A stretch of DNA of 64,000 nt, taken from NCBI GenBank assembly GCA_963575745.1, contig CAUYUJ010019899.1:104631-168630 (forward strand), read 5' to 3'. This document shows positions 1 through 9,642 of the stretch, one piece after another (the stretch's first letter is position 1; each line of letters starts with the position of its first letter). Origin of the DNA: Prorocentrum cordatum. Lineage: Eukaryota; Sar; Dinophyceae; Prorocentrales; Prorocentraceae. A program made the translations under genes and the position numbers. Below the pieces are notes generated by a model, which saw nothing but the letters and a program-made list of their open reading frames with translations, searched no databases and was not told the DNA's origin.

Positions 1-264
1 CCGAGGCTCTCGAGGAGGGCGCGGGGGCCGCGGGCGCCGCGGAGGGAGAGGCTCGCCCTCGCGCTTGGGCGACCGCCCCCCGCAGGGCCGATTGCGTCGG
101 GGCTTTGGGGGGGGCGGGCGCTCGCGGGCCTGCGCCCCGAGGGCGTCGCGTGGCGCACCGCGGCAACGGCAGGTGCAGGAGCACCGTGGGCTCCTGGAGG
201 TTCGCTCGGTCGCTCCTCTTCCCTCCTCCCGGGGACGCTCGGCATCTCCCTGTCCCCCTCCTTC
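1..264. other. G+C-rich DNA without a recognisable gene
   Basis: Open frames cross this stretch but their translations are Arg/Pro/Ala-rich with no domain, as expected for G+C-rich non-coding DNA. It runs straight into a pyrimidine microsatellite. I see no repeat family here. Confidence 0.5.
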
Positions 265-410
265 TCTTTCCTCCTCCTCCTCCTCCTCCTCCATCTCCTC
301 CGAGTCTCCTCCTCTTGCTCCTCTTGCTCCTCCTCCTCCTCCTCCTCCTCCTCATCCTCATCCTCATCCTCATCCTCATCCTTCTCCTCCCCCTCGTCCT
401 CCTCTTCTTC
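265..410. repeat. (CTC)n plus (CATCCT)n microsatellite
   Basis: Interrupted CTC triplets give way at about 350 to a clean hexamer run of CATCCT units, then CTC again. All-pyrimidine on the + strand. It abuts the left end of repeat D1, and a pyrimidine tract also abuts the matching end of D2 at 22.4 kb. Confidence 0.9.
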
Positions 411-420
411 TGCCTTTCCC

Positions 421-1125
421 TGATAGATTCGCCGGCCCAGCGGGCCAGAGGCGTGTCAAGATCTCCGGTAGCTGCGTAGAGTATTTCTATTTCGCGCGCG
501 GAGCGGCCAGTGGGAGTCTCCAGGCGAAAAGTATCCGGCCGGTCTGGGTCAGAGATCCCTGGCCGGGTCGGGTCGGGTGGGCGCTGCCCTCGAGGCCTCT
601 CAGACAGCCCGAGGACGGGCCAAGTGGCCCCGAAGAGGCCCCCAAGATAGAACAAGAGGGTTCCGAGATGTTTCAGGATCGTTTCAAGATGCCCAAGATT
701 GACCCTAGATGTTTCAAGAGGCTTCCAAAAGCACTCCCAAGAGGGCCCCAAGAGATAAAAGTAATGGATTGTCCCATGCGTTTTGGACAGATTTGGGCGT
801 TTCCCGTTTTCGGCTTCCCGACGCCTCAAGACGGCCCAAGAGGTCTCCAAGATCGCCCCAAGAGGGTCGAAGAGGGCCCCAAGAGAGCCCCAACACGGCC
901 CAAGAGGGCTCCAGGACCGCCCAAGACGACTCCAAGACGCCCCAAGAACGCCCCAAGAGAGGCCCCAGAGGGGGAACACGAAGCAAGATTTCAAGCCCTC
1001 GGCCATAAGCAGCTCTCAACAGGTCGCCAGAGGTCCCTAAGAGGGCCGAAGAGGCCCCCAACAGGCTGTCAGGAGGCCGCCAAGTGGCCCCCAAGAGCCC
1101 CAAAAAGGCTCCAAGTCAAGACCTA
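421..1125 (+). repeat. Dispersed repeat D, copy 1 (full length)
   Basis: The leader (421-600, starting near ATTCGCCGGCCCA) is followed by about 500 bp built from degenerate CCAAGAGGCC-like units spaced 10-11 bp. The whole unit matches the reverse complement of 21670-22390, including the unique leader and an internal module around 780-830 (GTTTTCGGCTTCCCGACGCC). Shorter relatives lie at 36238-36712 and 50240-51120. Open frames through it (Arg/Pro/Lys-rich) differ between copies and are judged non-coding. Confidence 0.75.
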
Positions 1126-1204
1126 ACTACCCGAAAGCCTCGGAGAACTCTATAGGAACTTCCTGTGCACTGCCTCCTGGTGCGCGAAAATGGGCCGGCG
1201 GAGC

Positions 1205-1372
1205 GAGCGAAGCGATTGATAGCAAGTTCTCCCTGTCGCACCCCGAGGCTACATCCCGATTCGCCCCCCACGCAACCTCCGCGTTCCCCCAAAAAAAGTG
1301 GGGCGGCGGTGTCTGCCCCCTCAGGGGCGTTCAATTAATAACAAGTTCTCCCTGTTGCACCCCGAGGCCAGT
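1205..1372 (+). repeat. Pair of about 35-bp direct repeats
   Basis: A segment containing AAGTTCTCCCTG and CACCCCGAGGC occurs at about 1213-1248 and again at 1333-1370, roughly 121 bp apart, with a G+C-rich spacer. Nothing else is recognised between 1126 and 1432. Confidence 0.6.
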
Positions 1373-1432
1373 TTTCAGGGCGGGCCGGGCGTTTCGCCGG
1401 AGACTTCCTTACCATGTAGACTCTGAAGCTTA

Positions 1433-1795
1433 AGTATTGGCAACAGCTTCCCAGATGGACGGCGGGTGGTCTTCAGAATGTGGCTCCCGCCTTGGCGCGG
1501 CGCACATGCGCTCCACAAAAGTTAGAAGAATTTCACGAATTGAGGGCGGGTGGTGTTCAAGATGTGGCTCTCGCTTCCTAGCGCAGCGCTCCTTCGTATT
1601 ACATATTTGCAAGAGCTTCACGGATTGAAGGCGGATGGTTTTCAACATGTGGCTCTCGCTTCAGCGCAGCGCACATTCGTATTACACTTGTGTAAGTGTT
1701 TCAAGGATTGAGGGCTGAGGGCGGGTGGTTTTCAAAATGCGTCTCTCGCTTTAGCGCGGCGCACATTCGTTTCAAACAATTGCAAGAGTTTCACG
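1433..1795 (+). repeat. Tandem array of about 84-bp units (4+ copies)
   Basis: Each unit contains GGCGGGTGGTNTTCANNATG, then GGCTCTCGC, then AGCGCAGCGCACATTCGT. Units begin near 1433, 1520, 1606 and 1690; a fifth is cut off near 1795. Copies differ by point changes and small indels, so the array is not very recent. Confidence 0.8.
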
Positions 1796-2884
1796 GGTCC
1801 CCATCATCAACGTACCAGAAACTATGTTTCGAATGGGTTCAGGACTATGTGGGTGCAACAGTCACGTTGGTTCTTTGTGTTGGAGTCCTTGGAATGGCGT
1901 CCTGGCGCGATTCAGGATCGTCAAGACGCAACAATCAGGTTGATCCGTGGCGTTGGAATCCCGAGAATAATGTTTTGGTATGCTTCCGGGTCTTCAAACG
2001 GTTGTCTTCCAACGAGGCAGTTCCCTCAATGGAAATGAATCGCTGTAGGGGCATATTAAGAGGGAGCTTGGAGGGAGGGTTTACTCTCACATCGTTGATG
2101 ACTCCTGGGTTTACACTGGTCGTCCTCCTCCTCCTCCTTCTCCTCCTCCTCCTCCTCCTCCATCTAGACCCCCCCCGTTGTCCTCGTGCCTCCTTTTCTC
2201 ATCATTCATTTCTCCCTCCCCGCTTGCCCTCTCCACGGGGCACGGGGGCAACCTCCTTGCCCGCCTCCCCGCGAAGGGGTGGACCTCGCAGAAGAGGACG
2301 TGGTGTTGCGAGAAGGAGTCCAAGGGCTGCCCGAGCAAGGCGAGGCCTCCCCCCCCACCCTAGAAACGACATTGACCGACAGAGGACCTGTGAAAGGTGT
2401 GAATTGCAGGGCGGGGCTAGTACCTCGCGCGTAACTAGGTGGCCTTCCGCCATCCGCCCCCCGTGCCTCCTCCGCCCTCCCTGCCAACGCTACCCCTCCT
2501 CCCGCCTGCCCCTTCCCCCCCATGCCCCCTCCCCCGCTTCCTCCCCGTCCCCATGCCCCGTCCGTACTCACCATCCCTTTTCCTCACCATCATCACTGCT
2601 CCCACTCTCCCCTCTCTCTCCTCTTCATCCTCCTCCTGCTTCCTCTCTCGTTCCTCCCTCGTTCCCCCTCCGCCGTCGTCCACCTCGCTCATCTTGGCAT
2701 CCGTTTCTACCATATTCACCTCTACACGTCGGTCGCTGAAAGTAGATGTTCTTGGATTCCCAGATCCCCATCTACCGCAAGCGCCTTCCTGCTCCGAGAA
2801 CCCTTATGCCTTTGCTGTGTCTTGCCGTTCTCTTGGAGGGCCTGAACCCGATCTCCCGTATCCGCCTTCCTGCTTCATGTTTTA
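1796..2884. other. Gene-free stretch, largely pyrimidine-rich
   Basis: 1796-2110 is moderately A+T-rich unique sequence. A (CTC)n tract occupies about 2122-2165. 2440-2720 is mostly C and T on the + strand. No frame here has a domain; the Pro/Ser-rich frames follow from base composition. Confidence 0.5.
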
Positions 2885-2885
2885 C

Positions 2886-3030
2886 CGACCGCCGCCTGGA
2901 GGATCAATTTTCGGGGACCTCGGCAGGCGGTGAATATGGAAGTCGTCGGGCCCCGGGGAGGCCAAACTATATCCATATCCACCGCCCGCTGGGGCACCAG
3001 GACGTCGGTTCCCAGGCGGCGAATACGGAT
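2886..3030. mobile_element. Foldback element T, copy 1
   Basis: Outer arms GCCGCCTGG and CCAGGCGGC enclose a second inverted pair (GGCGGTGAATATGGA and TCCATATCCACCGCC) around a GGGCCCCGGGG centre. The same layout recurs at 33610-33738, so this is a small nested-hairpin element and not a chance palindrome. No coding capacity. Confidence 0.6.
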
Positions 3031-3171
3031 AACACCTCGCCTCCCCCCCAGGCCCCTCCTGGGGTGCGTTCTTGAACCCAGCCCGTGGCGACGAAGACGC
3101 CCCAGGAGGCCCAGAGAGGGCGAACGACGCCCCGAAGCCTCGATCATCGAACCTCCACCCTGGATCCTCGA

Positions 3172-3211
3172 ACCTCCTCCTCATCGTCGTCATCATCGTT
3201 ACCATCATCAC

Positions 3212-3298
<87 letters not shown>

Positions 3299-3482
3299 AA
3301 TCATCATCATCATCATGATCATCATCATAAACATAAACATGATCATCGTCATCATCACCACCATCGCCACCATCATCATCAGCATCTTCATCATCATCAT
3401 CATCATCTTCATCATCAGCATCATCATCGTCATCATCATCACCATCATCATCACTATCATCAGCAACAGCAGCAGCAGCAGT
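3172..3482. repeat. (ATC)n microsatellite, about 300 bp, ending in (CAG)n
   Basis: Nearly pure ATC/CAT triplets with scattered changes, ending in a short CAG run (3462-3482). It reads as poly-His, poly-Ile or poly-Ser forward and poly-Asp or poly-Met in reverse; none is a gene. Confidence 0.95.
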
Positions 3483-3689
3483 CATCTTCCGCCTCCCCCC
3501 CTCCACGGTATCAAGACTGGGTGGACAGAGCAACAGCACGCGACCGACGGGGCGCAGAGAGCGCCACGCGTGGTACGCCACGGGCGTTCGACGGTTGCCG
3601 CGAAGCGTCGCGGAGGCCCCCGCGCCCTGGAAGTAGGGCCGCTGCAGACCAGGAGCTCGGAAGGTGCAGCGGAGGCCCAGGCCAAGGGA

Positions 3690-3845
3690 CACCCTGCCTG
3701 CCTCCAGGGTGCCCTGGGCTTCCTGGGCGTCGCTGGCTTTGCGAAGGGACAGCGGGACGCTCCCGCAGCAGAAAGCGATGGACGTCCCGGGGCCTCAGGG
3801 TTTGGGCCTCTTGCGGAAGGTGTCCTGTGGACTGGCCTCCACCGT
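3690..3845 (+). repeat. Dispersed repeat G, copy 1
   Basis: About 155 bp with TGCCTCCAGGGTGCCCTGG at one end, ATGGACGTCC in the middle and CTGTGGACTGGCCTCC at the other. Close matches lie at 31066-31213 and 46835-46990, same strand. Function unknown; probably a short non-autonomous element. Confidence 0.75.
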
Positions 3846-3961
3846 ACAGTTGTGGGGGGCACGAAGATTGGGGGAACGATTCTGCTCAGGGGCACTGTCT
3901 CCTCGGACGCGCCAGTGCCCTGGAAGATTAGAGTCTCCGTGTGCAGGCCCCCCAAGGCCTT

Positions 3962-4143
3962 GCCCAGACATCCGACGTCGTGATCTTTCCATACGGGACT
4001 CCTGGGAGTCCCGACCAGTTCCCCCGGGGCCCGTGGCCCATCCCGAGCCGTTGTTCCACCCTCGGACCTGGCGAGGGCCCTCGGAGGCCGAAAGCGGCCA
4101 GAAAACTCCCGTCGTGATTCTCGTCGCGACGCGAGCGTGTCTG
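3962..4143 (+). mobile_element. TIR element C, copy 1
   Basis: Starts CCCAGACATCCGACG and ends GCGAGCGTGTCTG, the family's inverted ends (consensus CCCAGACATG...CATGTCTGGG). The interior has the family landmarks: GGGACTC, a GGCGAGGGCC block, a CCGAAA...GGCCA block and CCCGTCGTGATT. Foldback element B starts 16 bp beyond it. Confidence 0.7.
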
Positions 4144-4159
4144 TATGGCAGCTCGCCCT

Positions 4160-4310
4160 CCTCCGTCGGCGATGCGGCTCGATGTGGGGCCCGATCTTCT
4201 CCACGCTGGCGTCGCCGCTGCACGGCCGAGGTCGCTGACGCATCGCCGATGCATCGCGGATGTACCGCCGATGCAGCGGCGATGCGGCACGATCCTCCGA
4301 CCCCACCGAA
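4160..4310 (+). mobile_element. Foldback element B, copy 1 (left end missing)
   Basis: Has the B core: GGCGATGCGGCTCGATGTGG, CGATCTTCTCCACG, then alternating CGCCGATGCATCGC palindromes and ATCCTCCGACCCCA. The outer AGGCCTCCTAGATGGGG arm seen in copies 2-4 is lacking on the left. Confidence 0.7.
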
Positions 4311-4312
4311 CA

Positions 4313-4508
4313 CGGCAGGTTCGCGCCGTGTCGAGCGGCGGCGACCCCGCCGCTGGCGGTCAACGTTGACCGCCGCCGGCGACTCAGAATTGGCCGATGC
4401 TAAACCACCTGACGCTTCGGGGACGGCCGATCCTTCCAGGTCGAGCGACCCCCGCGGTGTCAGGAACTATCGCTGGCTGGGTCGACACGGCACGAGCGCG
4501 CCGCACTC
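4313..4508 (+). mobile_element. TIR-like element M, copy 1
   Basis: About 195 bp matching 40766-40960. Shared blocks are GGCGACCCCGCCG, GACGCTTCGGGGACGGCCGA versus GACGTTCCGGGAACGGCCGA, and CGGTGTCAG. Ends are inverted around CGTGTCG and CGACACG. No coding capacity. Confidence 0.65.
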
Positions 4509-4639
4509 CGACCCTACTGTTTGAAGGCCCTACGGCCAGCCCTCCCTCCCGGCGGGGAGGGGACCGAAGGGAAGGGGCCTTCCTTTCGACTCGATGACGA
4601 CGTTCCTCGATGTCTCGTTGGCTGGGACTTTTGAAGAGA

Positions 4640-4735
4640 AAGGTCCACGGACAGGGACAGGGACAGGGGGAAGCGGTAGCGGCGACAACGACGACAAGGA
4701 CGACGACGACGACGTCGACGACGACGACGACTCGA
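4640..4735. repeat. (ACAGGG)n then (GAC)n microsatellite
   Basis: Three or four ACAGGG units are followed by interrupted GAC triplets. Unique-looking sequence follows to 4965, without a gene. Confidence 0.85.
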
Positions 4736-4964
4736 GTGGAATAGCTTTTCACACACCCCGACAGGGTCCGACCCTGCCTGAGAGGCCTCTACACCAATCA
4801 AAGACACAATTGTACGATATCAAACTCTCCTGTTTTGGGGTGCCCCTACCCTGGTTGAGCGTGATTCAGTCCAGGGTTCTCCCTCTCGACACCCTGAGCA
4901 AAGGACGCATACGGAAGGAGACAAATCGCGCTGCACGCGTTGCAACTTGCTCTGCAACTCTGCT

Positions 4965-5216
4965 CCCCAGACATTGGACGTCCCGACTTTTTCAGGGCGG
5001 CGTCCCTGGAAGTCCCGACCCGTTCCCCGGCACCAGTTTTCCGTCCCGCGTCGTTCTCTGACGGCCCCGAGGCCCGGCGAGGGCCCCCCGGGGCCGAAAA
5101 TGGCCAAAAACCTCACGTCTTTCTTTATATATATATATATATATAATATATATATTATATATATATATATATAATATATATATAAGAAAAAAACGACGAC
5201 GCGAACCTGCCTGGTT
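4965..5216 (+). mobile_element. TIR element C, copy 2, expanded by a (TA)n tract
   Basis: The left part (CCCCAGACATTGGACG through GGCCAAAAACCTCACGTC) matches the family. Where other copies have a short T-rich spacer, this one carries about 60 bp of TA repeats (5125-5185). The expected right end then resumes: AAAAAAACGACGACGCGAACCTG. The TA run thus appears to have grown inside the element. Confidence 0.7.
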
Positions 5217-5436
5217 CTGCCCTCCCACCGCTCCCCGAGGGATAGCCTGCGCGCCCAGCGCGCCCCTGGTGGCCTGGGCCGCAGCAGCTCGCGGAGGGGG
5301 CGCCTGCGCGGGGCACCGCCCTCGCGCCGGGCCTGGCGCCGCCCGCAGGCTCGCCTCTGCCCCCTCGGTGGCCCCTTGCTGGGAGGCAGTGGCGAAGCGT
5401 CCCGGCTCGCCTACAGCCCTGCCAAACAATGTCCTA
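5217..5436. other. G+C-rich DNA without a recognisable gene
   Basis: Very G+C-rich between element C2 and the GTTCTNAGAAC palindromes. Ala/Arg/Gly-rich frames only. Confidence 0.4.
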
Positions 5437-5578
5437 GGAAACTTCTGTGGCTTCCAGGAGATGTTCTTCGAACATTTCTGGCTGGGGCTGTCTTGTTCTC
5501 ACACATCGGGAGTCTGTTCTAAGAACCTCGTTTTTGTTCTCAGAACATTTTTGGGTTCTAAGAACATTTCGTGGTAGG
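5437..5578. repeat. Small inverted-repeat element with GTTCTNAGAAC palindromes
   Basis: Short inverted ends (GTCCTA at 5438, TAGGAC near 5573) enclose four 11-12-bp palindromes of the form GTTCT-N-AGAAC (5465-5475, 5517-5527, 5538-5548, 5554-5564). A+T-richer than its flanks. Single copy here. Confidence 0.5.
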
Positions 5579-5701
5579 ACTATAGGAATGCCGGGACGGT
5601 CGGTCCCTGCTCAATTGCTGGCAGGGGGGGGGGAACAACAGGGACCATGACCAAGACCGAGCGCCAAGAACGTCGCGCTGGCCATCTTGGCCACCGTCCA
5701 T

Positions 5702-5864
5702 CCCCAGGCGTCCTCGCGTCGAATAAAAAGCAGGATGGGAGGTTTTTGGCTATTGTCTGCCCCAGGGGTCAACAAAACGACTCGGGACGAAAAACCGGTC
5801 CCGGGGAAAGGGTCGGGACTTCCAGAGACGCCTTCCGGAAAAAGCAGGACGTCGCATGCCAGGG
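5702..5864 (-). mobile_element. TIR element C, copy 3
   Basis: Reverse orientation: starts CCCAGGCGTCCTCGCGTCG and ends GTCGCATGCCAGGG, with AAAACGACTCGGGACGAAAA inside. Two near-identical 18-bp segments reading CCATGACCAAGACCG lie outside it at 5646 and 5928. Confidence 0.75.
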
Positions 5865-6009
5865 TTTCGGTCAGCCTCGCTTCGTGGACCGTCCGCCCGA
5901 ATAATTAGGCGAAGGCTGGCATGGGCCATGACCAAGACCGGCGTCGACCAGATCCCGGGACATCCCGGTCATGGCCAGCACGTTTCTTCTCTCGACCTGC
6001 GGCGCGTGG

Positions 6010-6235
6010 ATCGATCCCGCCGTCGCCGTCGCCGTCGCCGCGGTCGCCGCCGCCGCCGCAACGGCTTTTTTTTTGTCCTGAGATTATCCTCCTCCTCCTC
6101 CTCCTCCTCCTCCTCCTCCTCCTCCTCCTCCTCCGTCTCCTCCTCCTCCTCCTCCTCTTCCTCCTCCTCCTCCCTCTCCTCCTCCTCCTCCTCCTCCTCC
6201 TCCTCCTCCTCCTCCTCCTCCTCCTTCTCGGAGGC
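6010..6235. repeat. (CGTCGC)n followed by a long (CTC)n tract
   Basis: CGC/CGTCGC units (6015-6060), a T run, then about 150 bp of CTC with few interruptions. The + strand is pyrimidine throughout the CTC section. Confidence 0.95.
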
Positions 6236-6350
6236 CTTCGGAGATTCCCCGGGGCTCGGGGCGGCTGCCAGAGCCAGTGCTCTCGTCCTGTAGGGCCCTC
6301 GTTGCCGCGGCCTGGCGTTCCTCCAGATTTTCTGGTCAGCATGCGTTTAT

Positions 6351-6492
6351 AAGTCGGGCAGGAAGAACATTCAAAAATAGTTAAGAAATAGCTCAGGGGA
6401 CGAAATTGGATTATTCTTGACTGGTTTGGAGCATTGCTTGATTATTCTTCGTGTGACTTCCGAACCTCGCCTGTAGGAGCACATGCACGACC
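6351..6492 (+). mobile_element. TIR element A, copy 1
   Basis: Starts AAGTCGGGCA, ends CCTGTAGGAGCACATGCACGACC. The interior has GAACATTCAAAAATAG and GGGGACGA..., the family landmarks. The core is A+T-rich against G+C-rich surroundings. No open frame of note. Confidence 0.8.
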
Positions 6493-6572
6493 TTCGAGCA
6501 GCGGGATCAGTACCTTGTGGCTCCCCCATCCTCACCAGCCCGATGCCCCCAAGGCTTCTGAGGGCCTCCGGA

Positions 6573-6751
6573 CCCAGACATGCGCCGCTTTCAGGACGTC
6601 GCCCCCGGAAGTCTTTTGACCCCTTCCCCAGGACCGGTTCTTCGTCCCGAGTCGTTGTTCGACGGCCCCGCGGCCCGGCCAGTGCCCTCCGCGGAGCAAC
6701 AAAAAAAACCTCCCGTCCTGATTTTTTCGTTACGACGCGAGCATGTCTGGG
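6573..6751 (+). mobile_element. TIR element C, copy 4
   Basis: CCCAGACATGCGCCGC at one end and GCGAGCATGTCTGGG at the other, with TTCGTCCCGAGTCGTT and ACCTCCCGTCCTGATTTTTT inside. One of the cleanest copies for defining the ends. Confidence 0.85.
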
Positions 6752-6942
6752 AACCAAGGCAGCAGCGCCCAGCTCTTGCGGGCCCCAGGCGCCTCGCGGC
6801 CGCGGCGCCGGCGCCAAGCCCCCCCCCCGGGCCACCGCGCTCGCGCTTCGGCGACCTCCTCGCGCGGGGCGGCGTGGTGCGCTGGCGGCGGCGCCGCCTG
6901 GGCGCCGCTGGTATGGGCCGCTCTGGCGTGTGTTTCCAGAGG
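6752..6942. other. G+C-rich spacer
   Basis: Extremely G+C-rich, Ala/Arg/Pro-coding in all frames. No gene or known repeat recognised. Confidence 0.4.
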
Positions 6943-6971
6943 GATTCCGAGCGCGAGAGCTGTATTGTGAA

Positions 6972-7158
6972 CCCAGACGTGCTCGCGTCGTAGACAAAGC
7001 TGGACGGGAGGTTGTTTTTAGCTATTTTCGGCCCCAGGGGACCCTCGCCGGGCCTCGGGGCCGTTCAAAAACGACTCGGTACGAAAAACCGATCCCGGGG
7101 AAAGGGTCGGGGCTTCCAGGGACGCCGCCCTGAAAAATCAGGACGTCGCATGTCTGGG
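6972..7158 (-). mobile_element. TIR element C, copy 5, inserted in a repeated target
   Basis: Starts CCCAGACGTGCTCGCGTCG, ends GTCGCATGTCTGGG. It follows GAGAGCTGTATTGTGAA; the same target motif (GGGAGCTGTATTATGAAGG) reappears uninterrupted at 7178-7196 and a third time at 7331-7341, where element I interrupts it. Confidence 0.85.
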
Positions 7159-7341
7159 GAGGGATTCTGAGCGCGGGAGCTGTATTATGAAGGCCTTACG
7201 GCCAGCGCCGCCGACCCTGAAGGGGTGAGCCGGAGGCGATTGGGAGAAAGCTTCTGCCAGGGAGGGTTTCTCCACCACGGGGGAGCACTAGCGCCGCTGG
7301 GGGGCCGCTTTGCCGAAGGGATTCTGAGTGCGGGAGCTGTA

Positions 7342-7499
7342 CAGTGCCGTTTTTAATACATGCTCCGCGTGCGGATCATGTATCTAAAATGCAGGGATTA
7401 GTATTAAAACAACGATGAGTTCATGTAAGATTCATTCGTGCATTTGTCATGTATTAAAATCCCATGCTTTTAAACATCCCATGTATTAAACACTGCCCT
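7342..7499 (+). mobile_element. TIR element I, copy 1
   Basis: Inverted ends CAGTGCCGTTTTTAATACA and TGTATTAAACACTGCCCTG surround an A+T-rich core containing CTCCGCGTGCGGATCATGTA. It interrupts the GCTGTA|...GGCCTTACGG sequence that is intact at 7183-7202. The second copy is at 31211-31388. Confidence 0.8.
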
Positions 7500-7936
7500 G
7501 AATTGTGCAGGCCTTACGGCAGGTGCCGCTGCCTTCGACCCTGAAGGCGGGGCCTCCCCCTTCGCCACGGCCGGGGCTACAGGGCCGCCCCCCCCCCCCC
7601 GAAGGGGGGAACCCCGCCCTGTCCCTCCGGGGACCTGCCAGACCCCCGGGGGGCGGCAATCTGACACGGGACCCCCCTTCCCTATACCCCCCTCCCGACC
7701 CCCTTTGTCAGGGAAAGGTCAAGGGAAGGGCATCGTCTCATGTACGACGCTTCTCTTCTCTGCTCGTTCCTCCATCTTCTTGGGACTGACGGCGACAGCG
7801 TCTCATAATTACACGCCGAAGGGTCGGCTGATTTTTTGTTCCGTCTGAGATGCGCGTAGGCGGGTAGGCCGCGATTCGAGCGCCCGGCGCGCCTCGTCAT
7901 GCAGGGTGGGAGGTGGAGGAGCAGGAGGGCATCCTT
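7500..7936. other. G+C-rich spacer
   Basis: Begins with the right half of element I's target (GGCCTTACGG), continues C- and G-rich, then A+T-richer from 7720. No gene or repeat family recognised. Confidence 0.4.
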
Positions 7937-8130
7937 CAAGGCCTCCCCGATGGGGTCGGAGTACAAAAGGGGTCGGAGGATCGCGCCGTATCCTCGATGC
8001 ATCGGCGATGCAGCTCGGTCTGGAGCCCGATATTCTCCGCGCGGGCGTCGCCAAGGTATCACCGGTGCATCGGCGACGCGGCGCGAGCCGCCGACCTCGT
8101 CCACTCCGAGCCCACCTATAGGAGGCCTCT
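7937..8130 (+). mobile_element. Foldback element B, copy 2
   Basis: Left arm AAGGCCTCCCCGATGGGGTC, right arm CTATAGGAGGCCTCTAC. Between them are GGTCGGAGGATCGCGCCG, GATGCATCGGCGATGCAG and their inverted partners. About 195 bp and able to fold almost end to end. Confidence 0.8.
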
Positions 8131-8336
8131 ACTCCCTTGTGTGATGCTGGCAGGCTTGGGAGGGGCAAAACGCTCCGAAGTGCACGCAGGTGCCCTCCCG
8201 AAGGGAGCCCGCACCGCCCGCGACGGATGCCATTCTGCTCGGGCGAATGGCCCCGTCGATTCCTGGTGCGCCACTCCGACTAATGCCATCCCGCTCGGGC
8301 ATCGGCCGACCTCCTGTGAGTCTCGACCTCGGCCGA
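8131..8336. other. Spacer without a recognisable gene
   Basis: G+C-rich. GCTCGGGCGAATGGCC and GCTCGGGCATCGGCC form a weak internal repeat. Nothing else seen. Confidence 0.35.
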
Positions 8337-8369
8337 GATGCGGCGCCGACCCCGTCACGCAGCGACGCC

Positions 8370-8560
8370 CAGGAGGAGGAAGGAGGGCCCAGAGGGACCA
8401 GGTAGGGAGGAGGGAGGAGGAGGGAGGGAGGAGGAGGGAGGGGGAGGGAGGGAGGGAGGGAGGGAGGAAGGAGGAGCGACGCCCAGGAGGAGGAAGGAGG
8501 GAGGAGGAGGGAGGAGGCACCGTGGAGGAGGGAAGGACTTGCTCGTGGCAGCGTGGAGGA
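8370..8560. repeat. Purine-rich (GGA)n/(GGGA)n tract
   Basis: Degenerate GGA and GGGA units, all-purine over long stretches on the + strand. The segment GGAGCGACGCCCAGGAGG occurs twice (about 8359 and 8472), so part of the tract has been duplicated. Confidence 0.85.
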
Positions 8561-8770
8561 GGAGGGAGGGCCCAGGCCTCCGACGTCGCCACCTGTTCAC
8601 CACGGGCGCGGGCGGCAGGCAACGGGGCCGACTGCGCCGACACTGGCGCGTGAGCTGCCCGCGTGAGATCGCGCGCGAGCGTCCTCGCGTCCAGTGCGGC
8701 GTGCCGCGCCGGCGGCCCGCGCAAGACGCCGCGTGAGGTCGCCGTGCCATCTCGCGTAAGACCCTTCTTT

Positions 8771-8914
8771 GATCGTCGCCCACGTGGGCCCTGGAAGCCC
8801 CGGCCAGCGGGCTGCTCTCCAGCCCGAGCCTTTTCGACGGGCCTGGGGCCCGGCGAGGGCCCCTGGAGGCAGAAGATTATGAAAAGCTGGCCGTCGCACT
8901 TATTCGTGGCAAAG
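8771..8914 (+). mobile_element. TIR element C, degenerate copy 6
   Basis: Retains CCTGGAAGCCCCGGCC, TTTTCGACGGGCCTGGGGCC, CGGCGAGGGCCCC and GCCGTCGCACTTATTCGTGG in family order. Both TIRs are eroded. Confidence 0.45.
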
Positions 8915-8934
8915 GGAGGCAGTGCAGAGCGAGG

Positions 8935-9115
8935 GGAGGGAGGAGGAGGAGGAGGAGGAGGCGGAGGAGGAGGAGAAGGAGGAGGAGGAGCAGCAGGAGG
9001 AGGAGGAGGATGAGGAGTGAGGAGTGAGGAGTGAGGAGGAGTGAGGAGATGCAACCGCCTCCATTCTCATCCCTCCCTCCCCCTCGTCCCTCCCTCTTCC
9101 CTCCCTCCTCCTCCA
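8935..9115. repeat. (GAG)n tract flipping to (CTC)n
   Basis: GGA/GAG units to about 9050, then CATTCTCATCCCTCCCTCC and pyrimidine units to 9115. Purine-to-pyrimidine switching within one tract makes it self-complementary. Confidence 0.85.
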
Positions 9116-9172
9116 TAAGTAGAGGCAGCATTCACACGGTCTGGCGCTTGCGCGCAGCCGCTCAGACAAGAA

Positions 9173-9288
9173 GATGGTACCACTTGCGCTGCTCGTCCTG
9201 GAGAGCCCTAGTCGCTACGGCTGCCTTCTCCCCGAAATCTTGGTCAGAATGCACCCTGGGAGAGGTCTGGGGAGCAGCGGTATCTTCG
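9173..9288 (+). mobile_element. TIR element BB, copy 1
   Basis: Left end TACCACTTGCGCTGCTCGTC, right end AGAGGTCTGGGGAGCAGCGGTATC. The interior TTGGTCAGAATGCACCC matches 18084-18101 in copy 2 (17996-18124). Confidence 0.6.
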
Positions 9289-9592
9289 GGGGGGGGGCCC
9301 AAACGGGATGGTTACCAAACCATGTGGTGAGTCGGTGAGGATTCGGGGTCACCATAATTCTGGTTTTGGGACTTGGGTCGTTCTCCGAGGATTTCTTGGT
9401 CGACTGGGGCCTCCAGGGTCCCAAAACCGTGTGGTGACGGACCCTGCGGTGAGGTCCTCGCGGATTTCGAGGTCACCGCCGGGTCTGTCACCACACGGCG
9501 TTGGGACCCCCAATATCTGTATGTACCCTCTTTGCCTCCCGAGCCGCGGTGCAGGATTGGGCAGGGGAGGCGAGGGGGGGGGGGGGGGGGCG
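9289..9592. other. Spacer with GTGGTGA/TCACCAC inverted motifs and a G run
   Basis: Several copies of ACCATGTGGTGAG, GTGTGGTGACGG and TCACCACACGG alternate in orientation across 9318-9500, suggesting an eroded foldback. 9575-9590 is a G homopolymer. No gene. Confidence 0.45.
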
Positions 9593-9642
9593 GGAAAGCA
9601 CGAGCGCAGGGCCGACCGAGGCGCTCCGCCTTCGCTTGCGTC

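Noticed and set aside
421-1125. A proline/lysine/arginine-rich gene in repeat D
   Set aside because: The frame differs among the four copies and the body drifts with a 10-11-bp, not codon-based, period.
3144-3692. Long poly-His, poly-Ile, poly-Met and poly-Asp reading frames
   Set aside because: They are translations of an (ATC)n microsatellite; every frame and both strands stay open for the same reason.
5125-5185. A TATA-type promoter at the TA run
   Set aside because: It is a microsatellite expansion inside element C copy 2, with no gene downstream.
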